Source of the DNA: Sphingobacterium sp. ML3W
GTDB taxonomy: Bacteria > Bacteroidota > Bacteroidia > Sphingobacteriales > Sphingobacteriaceae
Assembly: GCF_029542085.1 (NCBI RefSeq)
Contig: NZ_CP107036.1
Location: 5,394,001-5,458,000, forward strand
DNA: 64,000 nt
Reading direction: 5' to 3'
The notes under the pieces are model-generated. The model searched no databases and was not told the origin of the DNA. It worked only from the letters and a program-made list of their open reading frames with translations. How positions within the stretch are numbered: position 1 is the first letter of the stretch; each line of letters begins with the position of its first letter. Positions 28,011-37,775 of the stretch are shown here, one piece after another. A program made the position numbers and the translations under genes.

Positions 28011-30875
28011 ATGAAGCGAAGACTATTTTTACAGCAGAGCAGTCTACTTGGAGCTTCCTTTTTTCTTGCCAAGAATTTAAGGGCCTTCGGTAACACTAGC
28101 TATGCGGATACAGACCATTATTTTAACTTGTTTCAGTCTCCTTCAACAGGCAATAGGCCTTTTGTACGCTGGTGGTGGAATGGGAATAAGGTCAACAAGA
28201 ATGAACTGCGTCGTGAACTGATGTTACTCAAAGAGGCGGGGATAGGCGGGGTGGAGATCAATCCCATTTCTTTTCCCAAGCGAACAGATGACCTGGGGAT
28301 CCCCTCGTTGAAATGGCTGAGTCCAGAATGGATTGATATGGTACAGTATGCAGCTACTGAGAGCAAGAAAATCGGACTGACTGCCGACCTTATTGTCGGA
28401 TCCGGTTGGCCCTTTGGTTCCGAAGACCTGAAAGAAGAAGAGACCGCCCAAGTTGTATTGGTCCATTGTGAATCCATTGAAGGGCCTACACGTTATGGGG
28501 TCAGACCCTACCATATTTTCAATATGATCGATCCTGCAGTGACGGATAAAAATCCGTTACGGAACCCAGAAATCCTGTCAGTCAAACTGGTCAAAGATCC
28601 CATGGAATCGATGACCGAAGTGATCGATTATACGGACAGGATCAGTGCGGATAAAATTGAGATTGATGTTCCTGCAGGTAATTACGTCTTATATGTCCTG
28701 GTAAAATTTAAGGCATTTGCATCAGTTATCAATGGTGCACCCGGGGCAGCCGGATCCATCCTAAATCATATGGATAAGCAGACTGTAACCCGTTATTTGG
28801 ATCGGATGTCTACCCGTATGCAGGATCAGATCGGCCCACTAAAAGATTATGTGCGCGCGCTGTTTACTGACAGTATGGAGCTAGAGGGATGCAATTGGTG
28901 TGACGATTTTGCTGTCGAATTTGAACGCCGCCGAGGGTATGATCTTATGCCTTATTTACCATTTATCTTATTTAAAGTGGGACGGTTGGGTGCTGTGGTG
29001 GATGAAAACTATGGTGCTAAAAAAAGCAAAGAGCTCAGCGAACTCTTGAGTCGCGTACGCTTTGATTATGAATTTACCAAAGCATGCTTGTTAAAAGAAC
29101 GTTTTACCGATACCTATGTTAATTGGTGTCGTTCACTTGGGGTTAAGTCACGGGCGCAAGCCTATGGGCGGGGATTTTTTCCGCTGGAGAGCAGCCTGGA
29201 GTATGATATTCCAGAAGGAGAATCGTGGACGACAAACTACTTGCGCCACAAGCTGGGGGAGGAGATGTCTGACGAGGATTACCGTCGGGGACGTGGCTAT
29301 ACCATGATTGATAAATATGTTTCTTCGGCAGCACATCTCAAAGGAAAACGGTTGGTCAGCTGTGAGGAAATGACCAATACCTACCTTGTTTTTAATACAC
29401 CACTGGAGCTACTCAAGTTGGGCTCCGATCAGAGTGCCTTGTCAGGTATTACACATTCCGTCTGGCATGGATTCAATTATTCGCCACTGGAAGCACCTTT
29501 TCCGGGCTGGATTCAATATGGTTCCTTTTATAACGAACGCAACAATTGGTGGCCATATTTTAAATATTTAAATGATTATAAAGCCCGCCTTTCGTCGCAG
29601 CTTCAGCAGGGAGATTACTATGCCGATATGGCGATTTTACCTGCTAACTACGATCTGTGGACGGAAAATGGTGTGCAGACCGATCCTTTTCCGGAGAAAC
29701 TGAATGTTCCCTATACCTCATTGCTTTGGGAGGCTATCAGTAAAAATGGGGGGAACGCGGACTATATCACCGAAATTGTTTTACAGGACAGTACTGTAGA
29801 AAAAGGGAAGCTTTGTTATGGTAAAAGACGGTACAGCGTGCTGTTTCTACCAGGGATCAAGCGTATGTCACCTGCAGCGATGTCACGATTGGTCGAATTT
29901 GTAGCTTCTGGTGGGCGTGTTATAGCCATTGAAACGCTTCCGCAGCAGAGTTTAGGCCTACAGGACCACGTAAAAAAAGATGAAGAAGTACGCCAACTAT
30001 TAAAGCGGTTACAATCTTATCCGGATCGTTTTATAGCCGTCAAAAAGCCGCAGGACAATAATTTTATGGATTGGTACCGTCTCCTTATGCGGAAGTATCA
30101 GCTTCCTCATTATTTAACACTGGATCAGCCAGACCGTTACGTCATGCAAATGCGTTATATCCGCGATGATGGAAGTGAGTGTTATTTTATACAGAATGCC
30201 CATCGACTGAACAGTACCACTATAAATATTTCGTTTGTGGCACCTGAAATTCGAAAGCAGAATTGCTGGTTATGGGATTTAGATCGTGGTAAACGCTTTC
30301 GCGTACAACTAGACAAGGAGAATAGTTTATTGTTGGACCTAGGTCCTACAGATTCTTATCTTTTCGTGTTTGATCAGCATCACCTGGGCGATATTTGGCA
30401 GCCGTTGGCCACTAGCGGAAACAATAGCCAAGATTTGAATAACCAGTGGCATGTTGAGCTGCAGCATAAACAGGAGGGCAGTTCGAAGCAAATTCTCCTA
30501 TCCCGTCTGGTTGATTTTAAAGACGATGAGCGTTTGATGTGGTTTTCGGGAACGGCTATTTATCGGCGTTCGTTTTTCTGGTCCGCGGGGGACAGTGCTC
30601 TGTTGAATTTAGGTCGTGTAGCGGGTGTATCTGAAGTTTTTGTCAATGGAAAATCACTTGGGGTAAAATGGTATGGAAGACGGATCCATAATCTCATAGG
30701 GAGCCTAAAGCAGGGCGATAACCAAATCGAAATCCGCATTACCACAACCATGGGGAATTATATGAAAACACTCAAGGATAATGAAAATGCCCAGTATTGG
30801 GTCAACCGCAAGGGGAGAGAACAAGAAATGCAATCGATGGGCTTGATCGGTCCAGTTACTTTATATACAAGCTAA
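28011..30875 (+). CDS. GH106-type alpha-L-rhamnosidase with Tat-like signal
   Basis: A 954-residue exported glycoside hydrolase. The N-terminus MKRRLFLQQSSLLGASFF matches a twin-arginine signal (RRLFLQ, then hydrophobic core, cleavage near AFG at about 27). After it come the GH106-type start RPFVRWWWNGN...ELMLLKEAGIGGVEI (residues about 48-82), ADLIVGSGWPFGSEDL, and a long barrel region, then a galactose-binding-like beta-sandwich near the C-terminus (about 830-925: SGTAIYRRSFFW, NLGRVAGVSEVFVNGKSLG). Family members cleave alpha-L-rhamnosyl links in rhamnogalacturonans. It is followed at 3 bases by the first GH28. Confidence 0.87.
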   Translation: MKRRLFLQQSSLLGASFFLAKNLRAFGNTSYADTDHYFNLFQSPSTGNRPFVRWWWNGNKVNKNELRRELMLLKEAGIGGVEINPISFPKRTDDLGIPSLKWLSPEWIDMVQYAATESKKIGLTADLIVGSGWPFGSEDLKEEETAQVVLVHCESIEGPTRYGVRPYHIFNMIDPAVTDKNPLRNPEILSVKLVKDPMESMTEVIDYTDRISADKIEIDVPAGNYVLYVLVKFKAFASVINGAPGAAGSILNHMDKQTVTRYLDRMSTRMQDQIGPLKDYVRALFTDSMELEGCNWCDDFAVEFERRRGYDLMPYLPFILFKVGRLGAVVDENYGAKKSKELSELLSRVRFDYEFTKACLLKERFTDTYVNWCRSLGVKSRAQAYGRGFFPLESSLEYDIPEGESWTTNYLRHKLGEEMSDEDYRRGRGYTMIDKYVSSAAHLKGKRLVSCEEMTNTYLVFNTPLELLKLGSDQSALSGITHSVWHGFNYSPLEAPFPGWIQYGSFYNERNNWWPYFKYLNDYKARLSSQLQQGDYYADMAILPANYDLWTENGVQTDPFPEKLNVPYTSLLWEAISKNGGNADYITEIVLQDSTVEKGKLCYGKRRYSVLFLPGIKRMSPAAMSRLVEFVASGGRVIAIETLPQQSLGLQDHVKKDEEVRQLLKRLQSYPDRFIAVKKPQDNNFMDWYRLLMRKYQLPHYLTLDQPDRYVMQMRYIRDDGSECYFIQNAHRLNSTTINISFVAPEIRKQNCWLWDLDRGKRFRVQLDKENSLLLDLGPTDSYLFVFDQHHLGDIWQPLATSGNNSQDLNNQWHVELQHKQEGSSKQILLSRLVDFKDDERLMWFSGTAIYRRSFFWSAGDSALLNLGRVAGVSEVFVNGKSLGVKWYGRRIHNLIGSLKQGDNQIEIRITTTMGNYMKTLKDNENAQYWVNRKGREQEMQSMGLIGPVTLYTS

Positions 30876-30878
30876 CTT

Positions 30879-32363
30879 ATGAAGATATTACCTATTTTTT
30901 TTATTATCATCCAGGCGCTGATGTTTCGATTGGCGGTTGCCCAGGATTATAAAGCCATGGATTTTGGTATCAATGGCGACGGCCAGGCGCTTAATACGCG
31001 TTCTATTCAGGCTGCCATAGATTTCATTACGAACAAAGGTGGGGGAACATTGCGCTTTACCCCCGGCAATTATGTTACCGGATCGTTTTATTTAAAATCC
31101 AATGTGACTTTGCATCTCGAGCAGGGCGCAAATCTGTTGGGGTCAAACAATCCTTTCGACTATCATAAAGATACGGTGGTCAACTGGCAGTCGATGATTT
31201 ATGCCATCCGGCAACACAATATTGGCATCGTAGGGAAGGGAACGATCAATGGTCGTGGATTCCAAACGGCAATGAATGCGCTTCAGAACGTGCATAAAGG
31301 AATTGTACAGGATGAGCTGAAGCTCGATCGCCTGCGTGAGTGGAACCGCCCGGAAAATATTTACTTCCGCGAGTGTAAGAATGTTGTGATAAAGGACATT
31401 ACCCTACGGGATCCGGGAAGCTGGAACCAGACTTATGATCAATGTGAAGATCTTCATGTCGAAGGCATTTACGTAGATAGTAAATCGTATTGGAACAATG
31501 ATGGTATCGATGTGGTGGACTGTAAGAATGTCGTCATCAGGAATTGTTTTTTTGACGCGGCAGATGATGCCATCTGTTTTAAATCCCATGATGCGAATGC
31601 CGTCTGTGAAAATGTACTTGTTGAAAACTGCACCGCCCGCTCAAGTGCCAGTGCTTTAAAATTTGGGACAGTGTCCCGCGGGGGATTTCGAAATTTTGTT
31701 GTCAAAAATCTGGTGGTGTACGATACCTATCGATCCGCCATTACCTTTGCTGCGGTGGACGGCGGTTTTGTCGAAAACATTCTGGTGGATGGCGTACGCA
31801 GCATCAATACTGGAAACGTTATTTTCCTGCGTATCGGTGACCGCTGGAGCAAAGGCAAGAAGCCTTTTATGAAGAATATCACCATCCGGAATGTATATGC
31901 TGAGGTTCCGGCTAATAAACCTGATTTGGGTTATAGCTATGAAGGACCTGTCGAAGATATGCCGCGAAACATTTCGCCGGCGAGCATTATAGGGCTACCC
32001 GATCATAAGATTGAAAACGTTACCCTTGAGAATATTGAAATGGTCTATCCCGGAGGTGGAAATGCCCTGTATGCTTATCGTGGTACGGATCCGAAATCCC
32101 TGGATGGCATCCCGGAGATGGCCAATGCCTATCCTGAGTTTTCACAATTCAAGGAGCTGCCAGCCTGGGGACTATACATCCGCCATGCAAAGCAGATCAA
32201 TCTGAAAAATGTTTCCTTTCGCATAAAGAATACCGACTATCGTCCGACCATTGTCGCCGATGACCTGGAGGGAGGAGTTTGGGATTTTAAATCCTATTTA
32301 AATGGACAATTATTGAAGGATAGTTTCCATTTGCATCAGTCAAAAGAAGTCAAAACCAATTAG
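30879..32363 (+). CDS. GH28-family polygalacturonase-like hydrolase (copy A)
   Basis: A 494-residue right-handed beta-helix enzyme with signal peptide (to about residue 22, AVAQ). The GH28 catalytic region is present: YWNNDGIDVVDC (N206, D208, D211) and FFDAADDAICFKSH (D229, D230). The canonical Gly-His-Gly is replaced by SALKFGTVSRGG, as in GH28 subgroups acting on rhamnogalacturonan or other galacturonides. It is about 60 percent alike by eye to copy C (33100). It lies 10 bases before the short copy B. Confidence 0.9.
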   Translation: MKILPIFFIIIQALMFRLAVAQDYKAMDFGINGDGQALNTRSIQAAIDFITNKGGGTLRFTPGNYVTGSFYLKSNVTLHLEQGANLLGSNNPFDYHKDTVVNWQSMIYAIRQHNIGIVGKGTINGRGFQTAMNALQNVHKGIVQDELKLDRLREWNRPENIYFRECKNVVIKDITLRDPGSWNQTYDQCEDLHVEGIYVDSKSYWNNDGIDVVDCKNVVIRNCFFDAADDAICFKSHDANAVCENVLVENCTARSSASALKFGTVSRGGFRNFVVKNLVVYDTYRSAITFAAVDGGFVENILVDGVRSINTGNVIFLRIGDRWSKGKKPFMKNITIRNVYAEVPANKPDLGYSYEGPVEDMPRNISPASIIGLPDHKIENVTLENIEMVYPGGGNALYAYRGTDPKSLDGIPEMANAYPEFSQFKELPAWGLYIRHAKQINLKNVSFRIKNTDYRPTIVADDLEGGVWDFKSYLNGQLLKDSFHLHQSKEVKTN

Positions 32364-32373
32364 ATCGCGCATC

Positions 32374-33099
32374 ATGAAAAAGTACCTATTTTTAGTTTTT
32401 TTATGGGCGAGCTGTTTCAGGTTATTCGCCCAGGATTACAATGCATCTCTTTTTGGATGTAAGTCCGATGGAATAACCAATAACACAGGCTCCATTCAAT
32501 ATGCCATAGATTATATCGCCAAAAAAGGTGGCGGAACATTACATTTTTATGTAGGGCGTTACCTGACCGGATCTTTTAGCTTAAAATCCAACGTTTCCAT
32601 TGAATTGCATGAAGGGGCAGTATTGTTGGGTAGCAGCAATGTTTTCGACTACAGTAGCCTGGATGGAAAAAGAGCGCTGATCATCGCTGTTGGCCAATCC
32701 AATATTCAGATTAAAGGAAAAGGCGTTATTGACGGGCAGCAACAGTTACTGCAAACCCACTTAACAGCATTACGCCAAAAAGGATACATCACATTATCAG
32801 ATCAACCTGAAGATATTAACCTGATTTATTTACAGAATTCAAAGCAGATCCAGGTCACGGGTATCATGGAAATCAATTTGCTGGGCACGGCACAGTTTGT
32901 CGATCGATGTGAAGATGTGGTGTTTAACAGTTTGGATATCAATTGTCCGGGTAGTATTGGCGTATACATTAGAAATTCCAATAAAGTAATCCTGTCCAAT
33001 ATCTTTTTTCGGGCCATCGAGAAAGCGTTGGTCGAAAGCGATGGCAATCAGGGGCTGACGAAAGAAAACAGTCGCCTGGCTAATGGAAAATCTATCTAA
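32374..33099 (+). CDS. Short GH28-like protein lacking catalytic residues (copy B)
   Basis: 241 residues with signal peptide (to about residue 20, LFAQ) and the N-terminal beta-helix half of its neighbours (AIDYIAKKGGGTLHFYVGRY; KGKGVIDG). Where copies A and C read WNNDGID...ADDAI, this one has a deletion and reads INCPGSIGV (189-197) and FFRAIEKALVE (211-221), so all three aspartates are lost. The frame then ends in an unrelated basic tail. It is abutted by copy C (TAA-ATG). There is no internal stop or frameshift, so it is translated. It is either a decaying duplicate or a non-catalytic glycan-binding or partner protein. Confidence 0.85.
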   Translation: MKKYLFLVFLWASCFRLFAQDYNASLFGCKSDGITNNTGSIQYAIDYIAKKGGGTLHFYVGRYLTGSFSLKSNVSIELHEGAVLLGSSNVFDYSSLDGKRALIIAVGQSNIQIKGKGVIDGQQQLLQTHLTALRQKGYITLSDQPEDINLIYLQNSKQIQVTGIMEINLLGTAQFVDRCEDVVFNSLDINCPGSIGVYIRNSNKVILSNIFFRAIEKALVESDGNQGLTKENSRLANGKSI

Positions 33100-34602
33100 A
33101 TGGGAAAGAATATGAAAATCAACATCATCATGGTCATGATCTTCCTATGTGGGGGGATGTTGACCTTAAATGCCAAAGAATATAATGCTTCTTTGTTTGG
33201 CATCAAATCGAATGGAACAACACTCAATACAACGTCCATTCAACGGGCGATCGATTTTATCCATGAGCAAGGAGGTGGAACCTTACGGTTTTATGTGGGA
33301 CGCTATCTGACCGGTACACTTGTCATGAAAGAAAATGTACATATCCAATTGGAGGAAGGAGCTATATTGGTGGGCTCAACGAATATTTACGATTATAATA
33401 TTGATGTGCCTAATTGTGCATTGATCTATGCCAATGGGGCGAATAATGTGACGATAAAAGGAAAGGGTGTCATCGATGGGCAAGGTCGGGAGGTCGCCTA
33501 TAACCTGCTGGCACAGATTCAAAGCGGTGTGCTGAAAGACCCGCTGGATTATGATCGCCCACGAAATAGAAGACCAAAAGCGATTTATATGCGGTCTTGT
33601 GAAAATGTGCGGATCCATGGTATTACGATCCGAAACTCGGCCGACTGGGTACAGGTTTATGATCAATGTGTCAATACGGTTGTTGACAGCATTACAGTTG
33701 ACAGCAAAGCGTTTTGGAATAATGACGGTATCGATATCGTAGACTGCCGTAACTTTAAGTTGTTGAATTCATTTATCGATGCATCGGATGATGCCATCTG
33801 CCTAAAATCTCACGACGCTGCAAAGATCTGTGAAGACGTAGAAATCCGAAACTGTACAGCACGCTCTAGTGCTAATGGAATCAAATTTGGAACTGTATCT
33901 GCTGGGGGCTATAAGAATATCAGGATTATTAATAACAAGGTATATGACACCTTTCGTTCGGCACTGACAATTGCCACGCCCGATGGAGGACTTGTGCAAG
34001 ATATTATTGTGGACAGTCTATTTGCATTTAATACCGGAAATCCCTTTTACCTGCGTATTGGCGCTCGTTGGAATAAGGGAAGAACAGGGGCTATCAATAA
34101 TATTTTGATTCAGAATGTAAAGGTGGAAGTTGCAAAGGGTAAACCGGATAGCGGTTACCCTTATGAGGGGCCTATTGAGGATAATCCGAGAAATACCTCA
34201 CCATCAAGTATTGTTGGGCTAAAAGATGCACCCATTCGCAATGTGACATTCCGGAATATAGAAATCACTTATCCTGGGGGAGCAAATCCAAATTATGCCT
34301 ATCGGGGGACGAGTAAAGCTGAACTGGACAGTATTCCAGAAATGGCGGCAGCTTATCCCGAGTTTTCGCAATTTAAAGAACTTCCGGCATGGGGATTCTA
34401 TGTTCGGCATGCGGAAAATATACATTTTGACCGGGTCGTGTTGAAATTAAAAGATAAGGAGTATCGACCTATGCTGGTCTTTGATGATGTAAAAGGTTAT
34501 TCACTGTCACAGGTGAAGCAGTCAGGGGCAAAGGGTAAGAAGGAGCTCGTTGCAGTGGATTCTAAAAAGATAAAACCCCGAGCTGATTCTATAATCCGCT
34601 AA
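33100..34602 (+). CDS. GH28-family polygalacturonase-like hydrolase (copy C)
   Basis: A 500-residue exported beta-helix enzyme. Its catalytic region FWNNDGIDIVDC (N207, D209, D212) and FIDASDDAICLKSH (D230, D231) is intact, and NGIKFGTVSAGG stands at the Gly-His-Gly position. The start at 33100 abuts the stop of copy B; an alternative ATG at 33112 gives a neater signal peptide (MKINIIMVMIFLCGGML). The tail beyond about 470 is Lys-rich (SGAKGKKELVAVDSKKIKPR) and not shared with copy A. The CocE gene follows after 8 bases. Confidence 0.9.
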   Translation: MGKNMKINIIMVMIFLCGGMLTLNAKEYNASLFGIKSNGTTLNTTSIQRAIDFIHEQGGGTLRFYVGRYLTGTLVMKENVHIQLEEGAILVGSTNIYDYNIDVPNCALIYANGANNVTIKGKGVIDGQGREVAYNLLAQIQSGVLKDPLDYDRPRNRRPKAIYMRSCENVRIHGITIRNSADWVQVYDQCVNTVVDSITVDSKAFWNNDGIDIVDCRNFKLLNSFIDASDDAICLKSHDAAKICEDVEIRNCTARSSANGIKFGTVSAGGYKNIRIINNKVYDTFRSALTIATPDGGLVQDIIVDSLFAFNTGNPFYLRIGARWNKGRTGAINNILIQNVKVEVAKGKPDSGYPYEGPIEDNPRNTSPSSIVGLKDAPIRNVTFRNIEITYPGGANPNYAYRGTSKAELDSIPEMAAAYPEFSQFKELPAWGFYVRHAENIHFDRVVLKLKDKEYRPMLVFDDVKGYSLSQVKQSGAKGKKELVAVDSKKIKPRADSIIR

Positions 34603-34610
34603 AAAGAAAT

Positions 34611-36461
34611 ATGATGCGATGCTATTGGGTACTGATTTTTTTATTGTCAATGACAAGAGTCTCCGCGCAGAATACAGCGCAAGATTCCGTATATGTCTAT
34701 GCACATTATACCAAAAAGGAGGTCTACATCCCAATGCGGGATGGGGTCAAGCTCTATACGGCCATTTATATGCCAAAGGGTACCTCGATAAGCTATCCGA
34801 TTTTGATGACACGTACGCCATATAGCATCGCGCCCTACGGTGAGCAGTCCTTTCGTGTTCCAATTGGTCCCAGTATGGAGTTTACAAAAGAAAAATTCAT
34901 CTTTGTATACCAAGATGTGCGGGGTAAGTATAAATCTGAGGGAGATTTTGTTGCCAATAGGCCCTATATCGTCGAAGGTAATCCAACACAGGTCAATGAA
35001 TCGACGGATACGTACGATAGCATTGACTGGCTCGTCAGACAGTTGAACTCCAATGGGAAAGTGGGTGTTTGGGGGATTTCTTCTCCAGGAATGTATGCTT
35101 CCATGTCATTGATTGATTCCCATCCCGCTTTGGCGGCCGTTTCGCCGCAAGCACCGGTGACCGATTGGTTTCTTGGAGACGATCGGCATCACAATGGTGC
35201 TTTTATGTTGATGGGGAGTTTTTCCTTTCTTTCCTCTTTTGGAAAAAAACGGGATTCCATCGGGATAAGAGGACCAGCAGGTTTTGCAGGTTATGGAACG
35301 GACAATGCCTATTCGTTTTTTCTCAAAGCTGGAGCGCTTAAAAATCTAAATAAACAGTTTCTGAAGAACGAGAGCATATTGTGGAACGAGATGATGGCCA
35401 ATGCCGATTACAACGACTATTGGCAAGACCGGGCTTATTTGTCCCGCATCCGTGAAGTAAAACCACAGGTACTTGTAGTCGGAGGTTGGTTTGATCAGGA
35501 GGATTTATACGGTCCGCTGAAAACATATGCGGCTTTGCGGAAAATAGCACCTGATCGTGTCAAACTGGTGATGGGCCCCTGGTATCACGGTTCTTGGACC
35601 AAGGGAGCAGGGCGGTATTTGGATAGCCTGGACTTTGGCCAAAATACGGCTGTTTATTATCGTAAAGAAGTCGAACTACCCTTTTTTGTCAACTACCTTA
35701 AAGAAAAAGGAAAAGATACGCTCGCTGTAGCTACCATATTTGTGACTGGTGAGAACAAGTGGTCCACGCACGAGACTTGGCCTATTGTGAAAAGCAAGGC
35801 ACAACCCCTATTTTTTACAACGGAGATGAAATTGAGTTTCCAACAAGCAACGAAGGCGGCCCCATCTTATGTATCTTATTATTCAGACCCCAATAAACCC
35901 GTTCCCTATACACGGGAGAAAACGGTTTTAAGGGGGTATAAGTATATGTATGAGGATCAATATTTTGCGGCTCAGCGACAGGATGTACTGGTTTTCGAAA
36001 CAGATGTTTTGGCCCAAGACCTCAAATTAATGGGTAATATACAGGCAAACTTGTTTGTGAGTAGTAGTGGTACGGATGCTGATTTCGTCGTTAAATTGAT
36101 TGATGTGCACCCGTATGCAAAAGGCGATAAGCTTTCCGATTGTCAATGTCTGGTTCGTGCCGAGGTGATGCGGGCCAAGTATAGAAAAAGTTTTTCCCAT
36201 CCGGAGGCGATAAAACCCGACCAGATTCACGAAATTCGATTTGATATGCAGGATGCGGCACATGTGTTCAAAAAAGGACATAAGATTATGGTGCAGGTGC
36301 AGAGTTCTTGGTTTCCGTTGGTGGATCGAAATCCACAGCAGTTTATGAATATTTATGAAGCGTCGGATGCCGACTTCAAAAAGCAGGAACAACGGATTTA
36401 TTGTCAGGGTAAATATGCATCCTTTATTTTATTACCGATTGTTAATTCTCATGAAAACTAA
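34611..36461 (+). CDS. CocE/NonD (S15-family) alpha/beta hydrolase, exported
   Basis: 616 residues with a signal peptide (to about residue 20, VSAQ). The catalytic triad regions are GVWGISSPGMYAS (nucleophile S157), VVGGWFDQEDLYGP (Asp), and MGPWYHGSW (His, about 325). A C-terminal jelly-roll of the X-Pro dipeptidyl-peptidase/alpha-amino-ester-hydrolase type follows from about 380. The family includes X-Pro dipeptidyl-peptidases, amino-ester hydrolases and cocaine esterase, so both peptide and ester substrates are possible. It sits in the PUL operon between GH28 and an M28 peptidase, whose start overlaps its stop by 11 bases. Confidence 0.88.
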   Translation: MMRCYWVLIFLLSMTRVSAQNTAQDSVYVYAHYTKKEVYIPMRDGVKLYTAIYMPKGTSISYPILMTRTPYSIAPYGEQSFRVPIGPSMEFTKEKFIFVYQDVRGKYKSEGDFVANRPYIVEGNPTQVNESTDTYDSIDWLVRQLNSNGKVGVWGISSPGMYASMSLIDSHPALAAVSPQAPVTDWFLGDDRHHNGAFMLMGSFSFLSSFGKKRDSIGIRGPAGFAGYGTDNAYSFFLKAGALKNLNKQFLKNESILWNEMMANADYNDYWQDRAYLSRIREVKPQVLVVGGWFDQEDLYGPLKTYAALRKIAPDRVKLVMGPWYHGSWTKGAGRYLDSLDFGQNTAVYYRKEVELPFFVNYLKEKGKDTLAVATIFVTGENKWSTHETWPIVKSKAQPLFFTTEMKLSFQQATKAAPSYVSYYSDPNKPVPYTREKTVLRGYKYMYEDQYFAAQRQDVLVFETDVLAQDLKLMGNIQANLFVSSSGTDADFVVKLIDVHPYAKGDKLSDCQCLVRAEVMRAKYRKSFSHPEAIKPDQIHEIRFDMQDAAHVFKKGHKIMVQVQSSWFPLVDRNPQQFMNIYEASDADFKKQEQRIYCQGKYASFILLPIVNSHEN

Positions 36462-37725
36462 GATTTTTTATTTGTTTATTCTTTTGCTCAGTGGCATCTT
36501 CCCACTCCGGGCACAGGTCGACTATGCGCGGTCCGTTGTAAAAACTTTAGCCTCCAAGGCTTATGCAGGACGCGGCTATGTATTTGACGGTGACCGAAAG
36601 GCAGCAGCTTTTATTGCTTCTGAATATCAAAAAAATGGACTTTTACCTCTGGGTACTAGCTATTATCAGCCTTTCTCCATGCCCGCAAATGTTTTTCCGA
36701 AAGACGTAAAAATAGTGGTGGATGGCCGAAAACTCAAGTTAGGCGAGCAGGCACTGATCGAGGCCGCAAGTCCTTCCCTGAAGGGTAAATTTATACTGAC
36801 CGAAATAAGGGTTTCTGCGGATCCTGCTGCGGTAGATCAGCTGATCCAGAACCCGCTATTCAAGGATAAATTTCTGGTGGTGGATGAGCGTGCCGCCTTA
36901 GCAACGATGAAGGCCGACCAGTTACGGATGACCTTGCTGCGTCTTGCATCCGGCGGGTACTATAAAGGAATTTTGGTGCAGACCGAACAAAAATTGCTTT
37001 GGCGCGGTGCTACAAACCAACTTAATCGACCAATTGTCTATGTAAAAAATAATAGTGTTATCCAGCTGGAAGGAAAGGTTCTGCAGCTCAAGGTACAGGC
37101 GGTTTTTCAGGAAAATTACCTGACCAATAATGTCTGTGGGATGATAAAAGGCACAAGCGAATCCGATTCTCTGATTGTGATCACAGCACATTATGATCAT
37201 GTTGGTGCCATCGGTAAACGTGTAGTATTTACCGGCGCAAATGATAATGCTAGTGGTACAGCGCTGCTTTTATATCTGGCGACCTACTATCGGCAGCATC
37301 CCCCAAAATACAATACCGTATTCCTGGCTTTTTCAGGTGAAGAAAGCGGTTTGCTTGGCTCCACTTTTTTTGCGAATAATCCGCTCATCGATCTGCGGAA
37401 GATCAAGTTTTTACTCAATTTTGATATGGCCGGAACAGGGGATGATGGGATTCAGGTCGTCAATGGTACGATCTTTAAAGACCAATTTGAACGCTTGGTT
37501 GCCATTAATAAGGATAAAAAATATCTACCTGAAGTCAAAGTGCGCGGTCCAATGAACCGAAGTGACCACTATCCTTTTTATGCGAAAGGAGTTCCGTCAT
37601 TTTTTATCTATACACTAGGGGGTATCGCTGCCTATCATGATATTTATGATCGCTATGAAACATTACCGTTTACGCGATTTGATGAGTATGTGCGGTTGAT
37701 GATTGATTTTATCAAAACGATATAG
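36451..37725 (+). CDS. M28-family zinc aminopeptidase-like protein, exported
   Basis: A 424-residue protein starting MKTKIFYLFILLLSGIFPLR with signal peptide ending RAQ. The ATG at 36451 is chosen because it restores the signal peptide and overlaps the CocE stop by only 11 bases; the longer frame from 36355 is inside CocE. All M28 zinc-site motifs are present: TAHYDHVG (His, Asp), GANDNASG (Asp), SGEESGLLGS (Glu-Glu), NFDMAG (Asp) and RSDHYPFYAKGVPS (His). Bacteroidota M28 proteins act in the periplasm or outside. Its pairing with an S15-type hydrolase inside a pectin locus is unusual. Confidence 0.9.
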   Translation: MKTKIFYLFILLLSGIFPLRAQVDYARSVVKTLASKAYAGRGYVFDGDRKAAAFIASEYQKNGLLPLGTSYYQPFSMPANVFPKDVKIVVDGRKLKLGEQALIEAASPSLKGKFILTEIRVSADPAAVDQLIQNPLFKDKFLVVDERAALATMKADQLRMTLLRLASGGYYKGILVQTEQKLLWRGATNQLNRPIVYVKNNSVIQLEGKVLQLKVQAVFQENYLTNNVCGMIKGTSESDSLIVITAHYDHVGAIGKRVVFTGANDNASGTALLLYLATYYRQHPPKYNTVFLAFSGEESGLLGSTFFANNPLIDLRKIKFLLNFDMAGTGDDGIQVVNGTIFKDQFERLVAINKDKKYLPEVKVRGPMNRSDHYPFYAKGVPSFFIYTLGGIAAYHDIYDRYETLPFTRFDEYVRLMIDFIKTI

Positions 37726-37775
37726 TCAGTTAGGGACCGCTGTGTTCCTTTTGCCTGGTAACTAAATGTCCTGTT

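Noticed and set aside
36355..36450. Upstream extension of the M28 gene
   Set aside because: It lies inside the CocE gene, removes the N-terminal signal peptide position, and has no homology.
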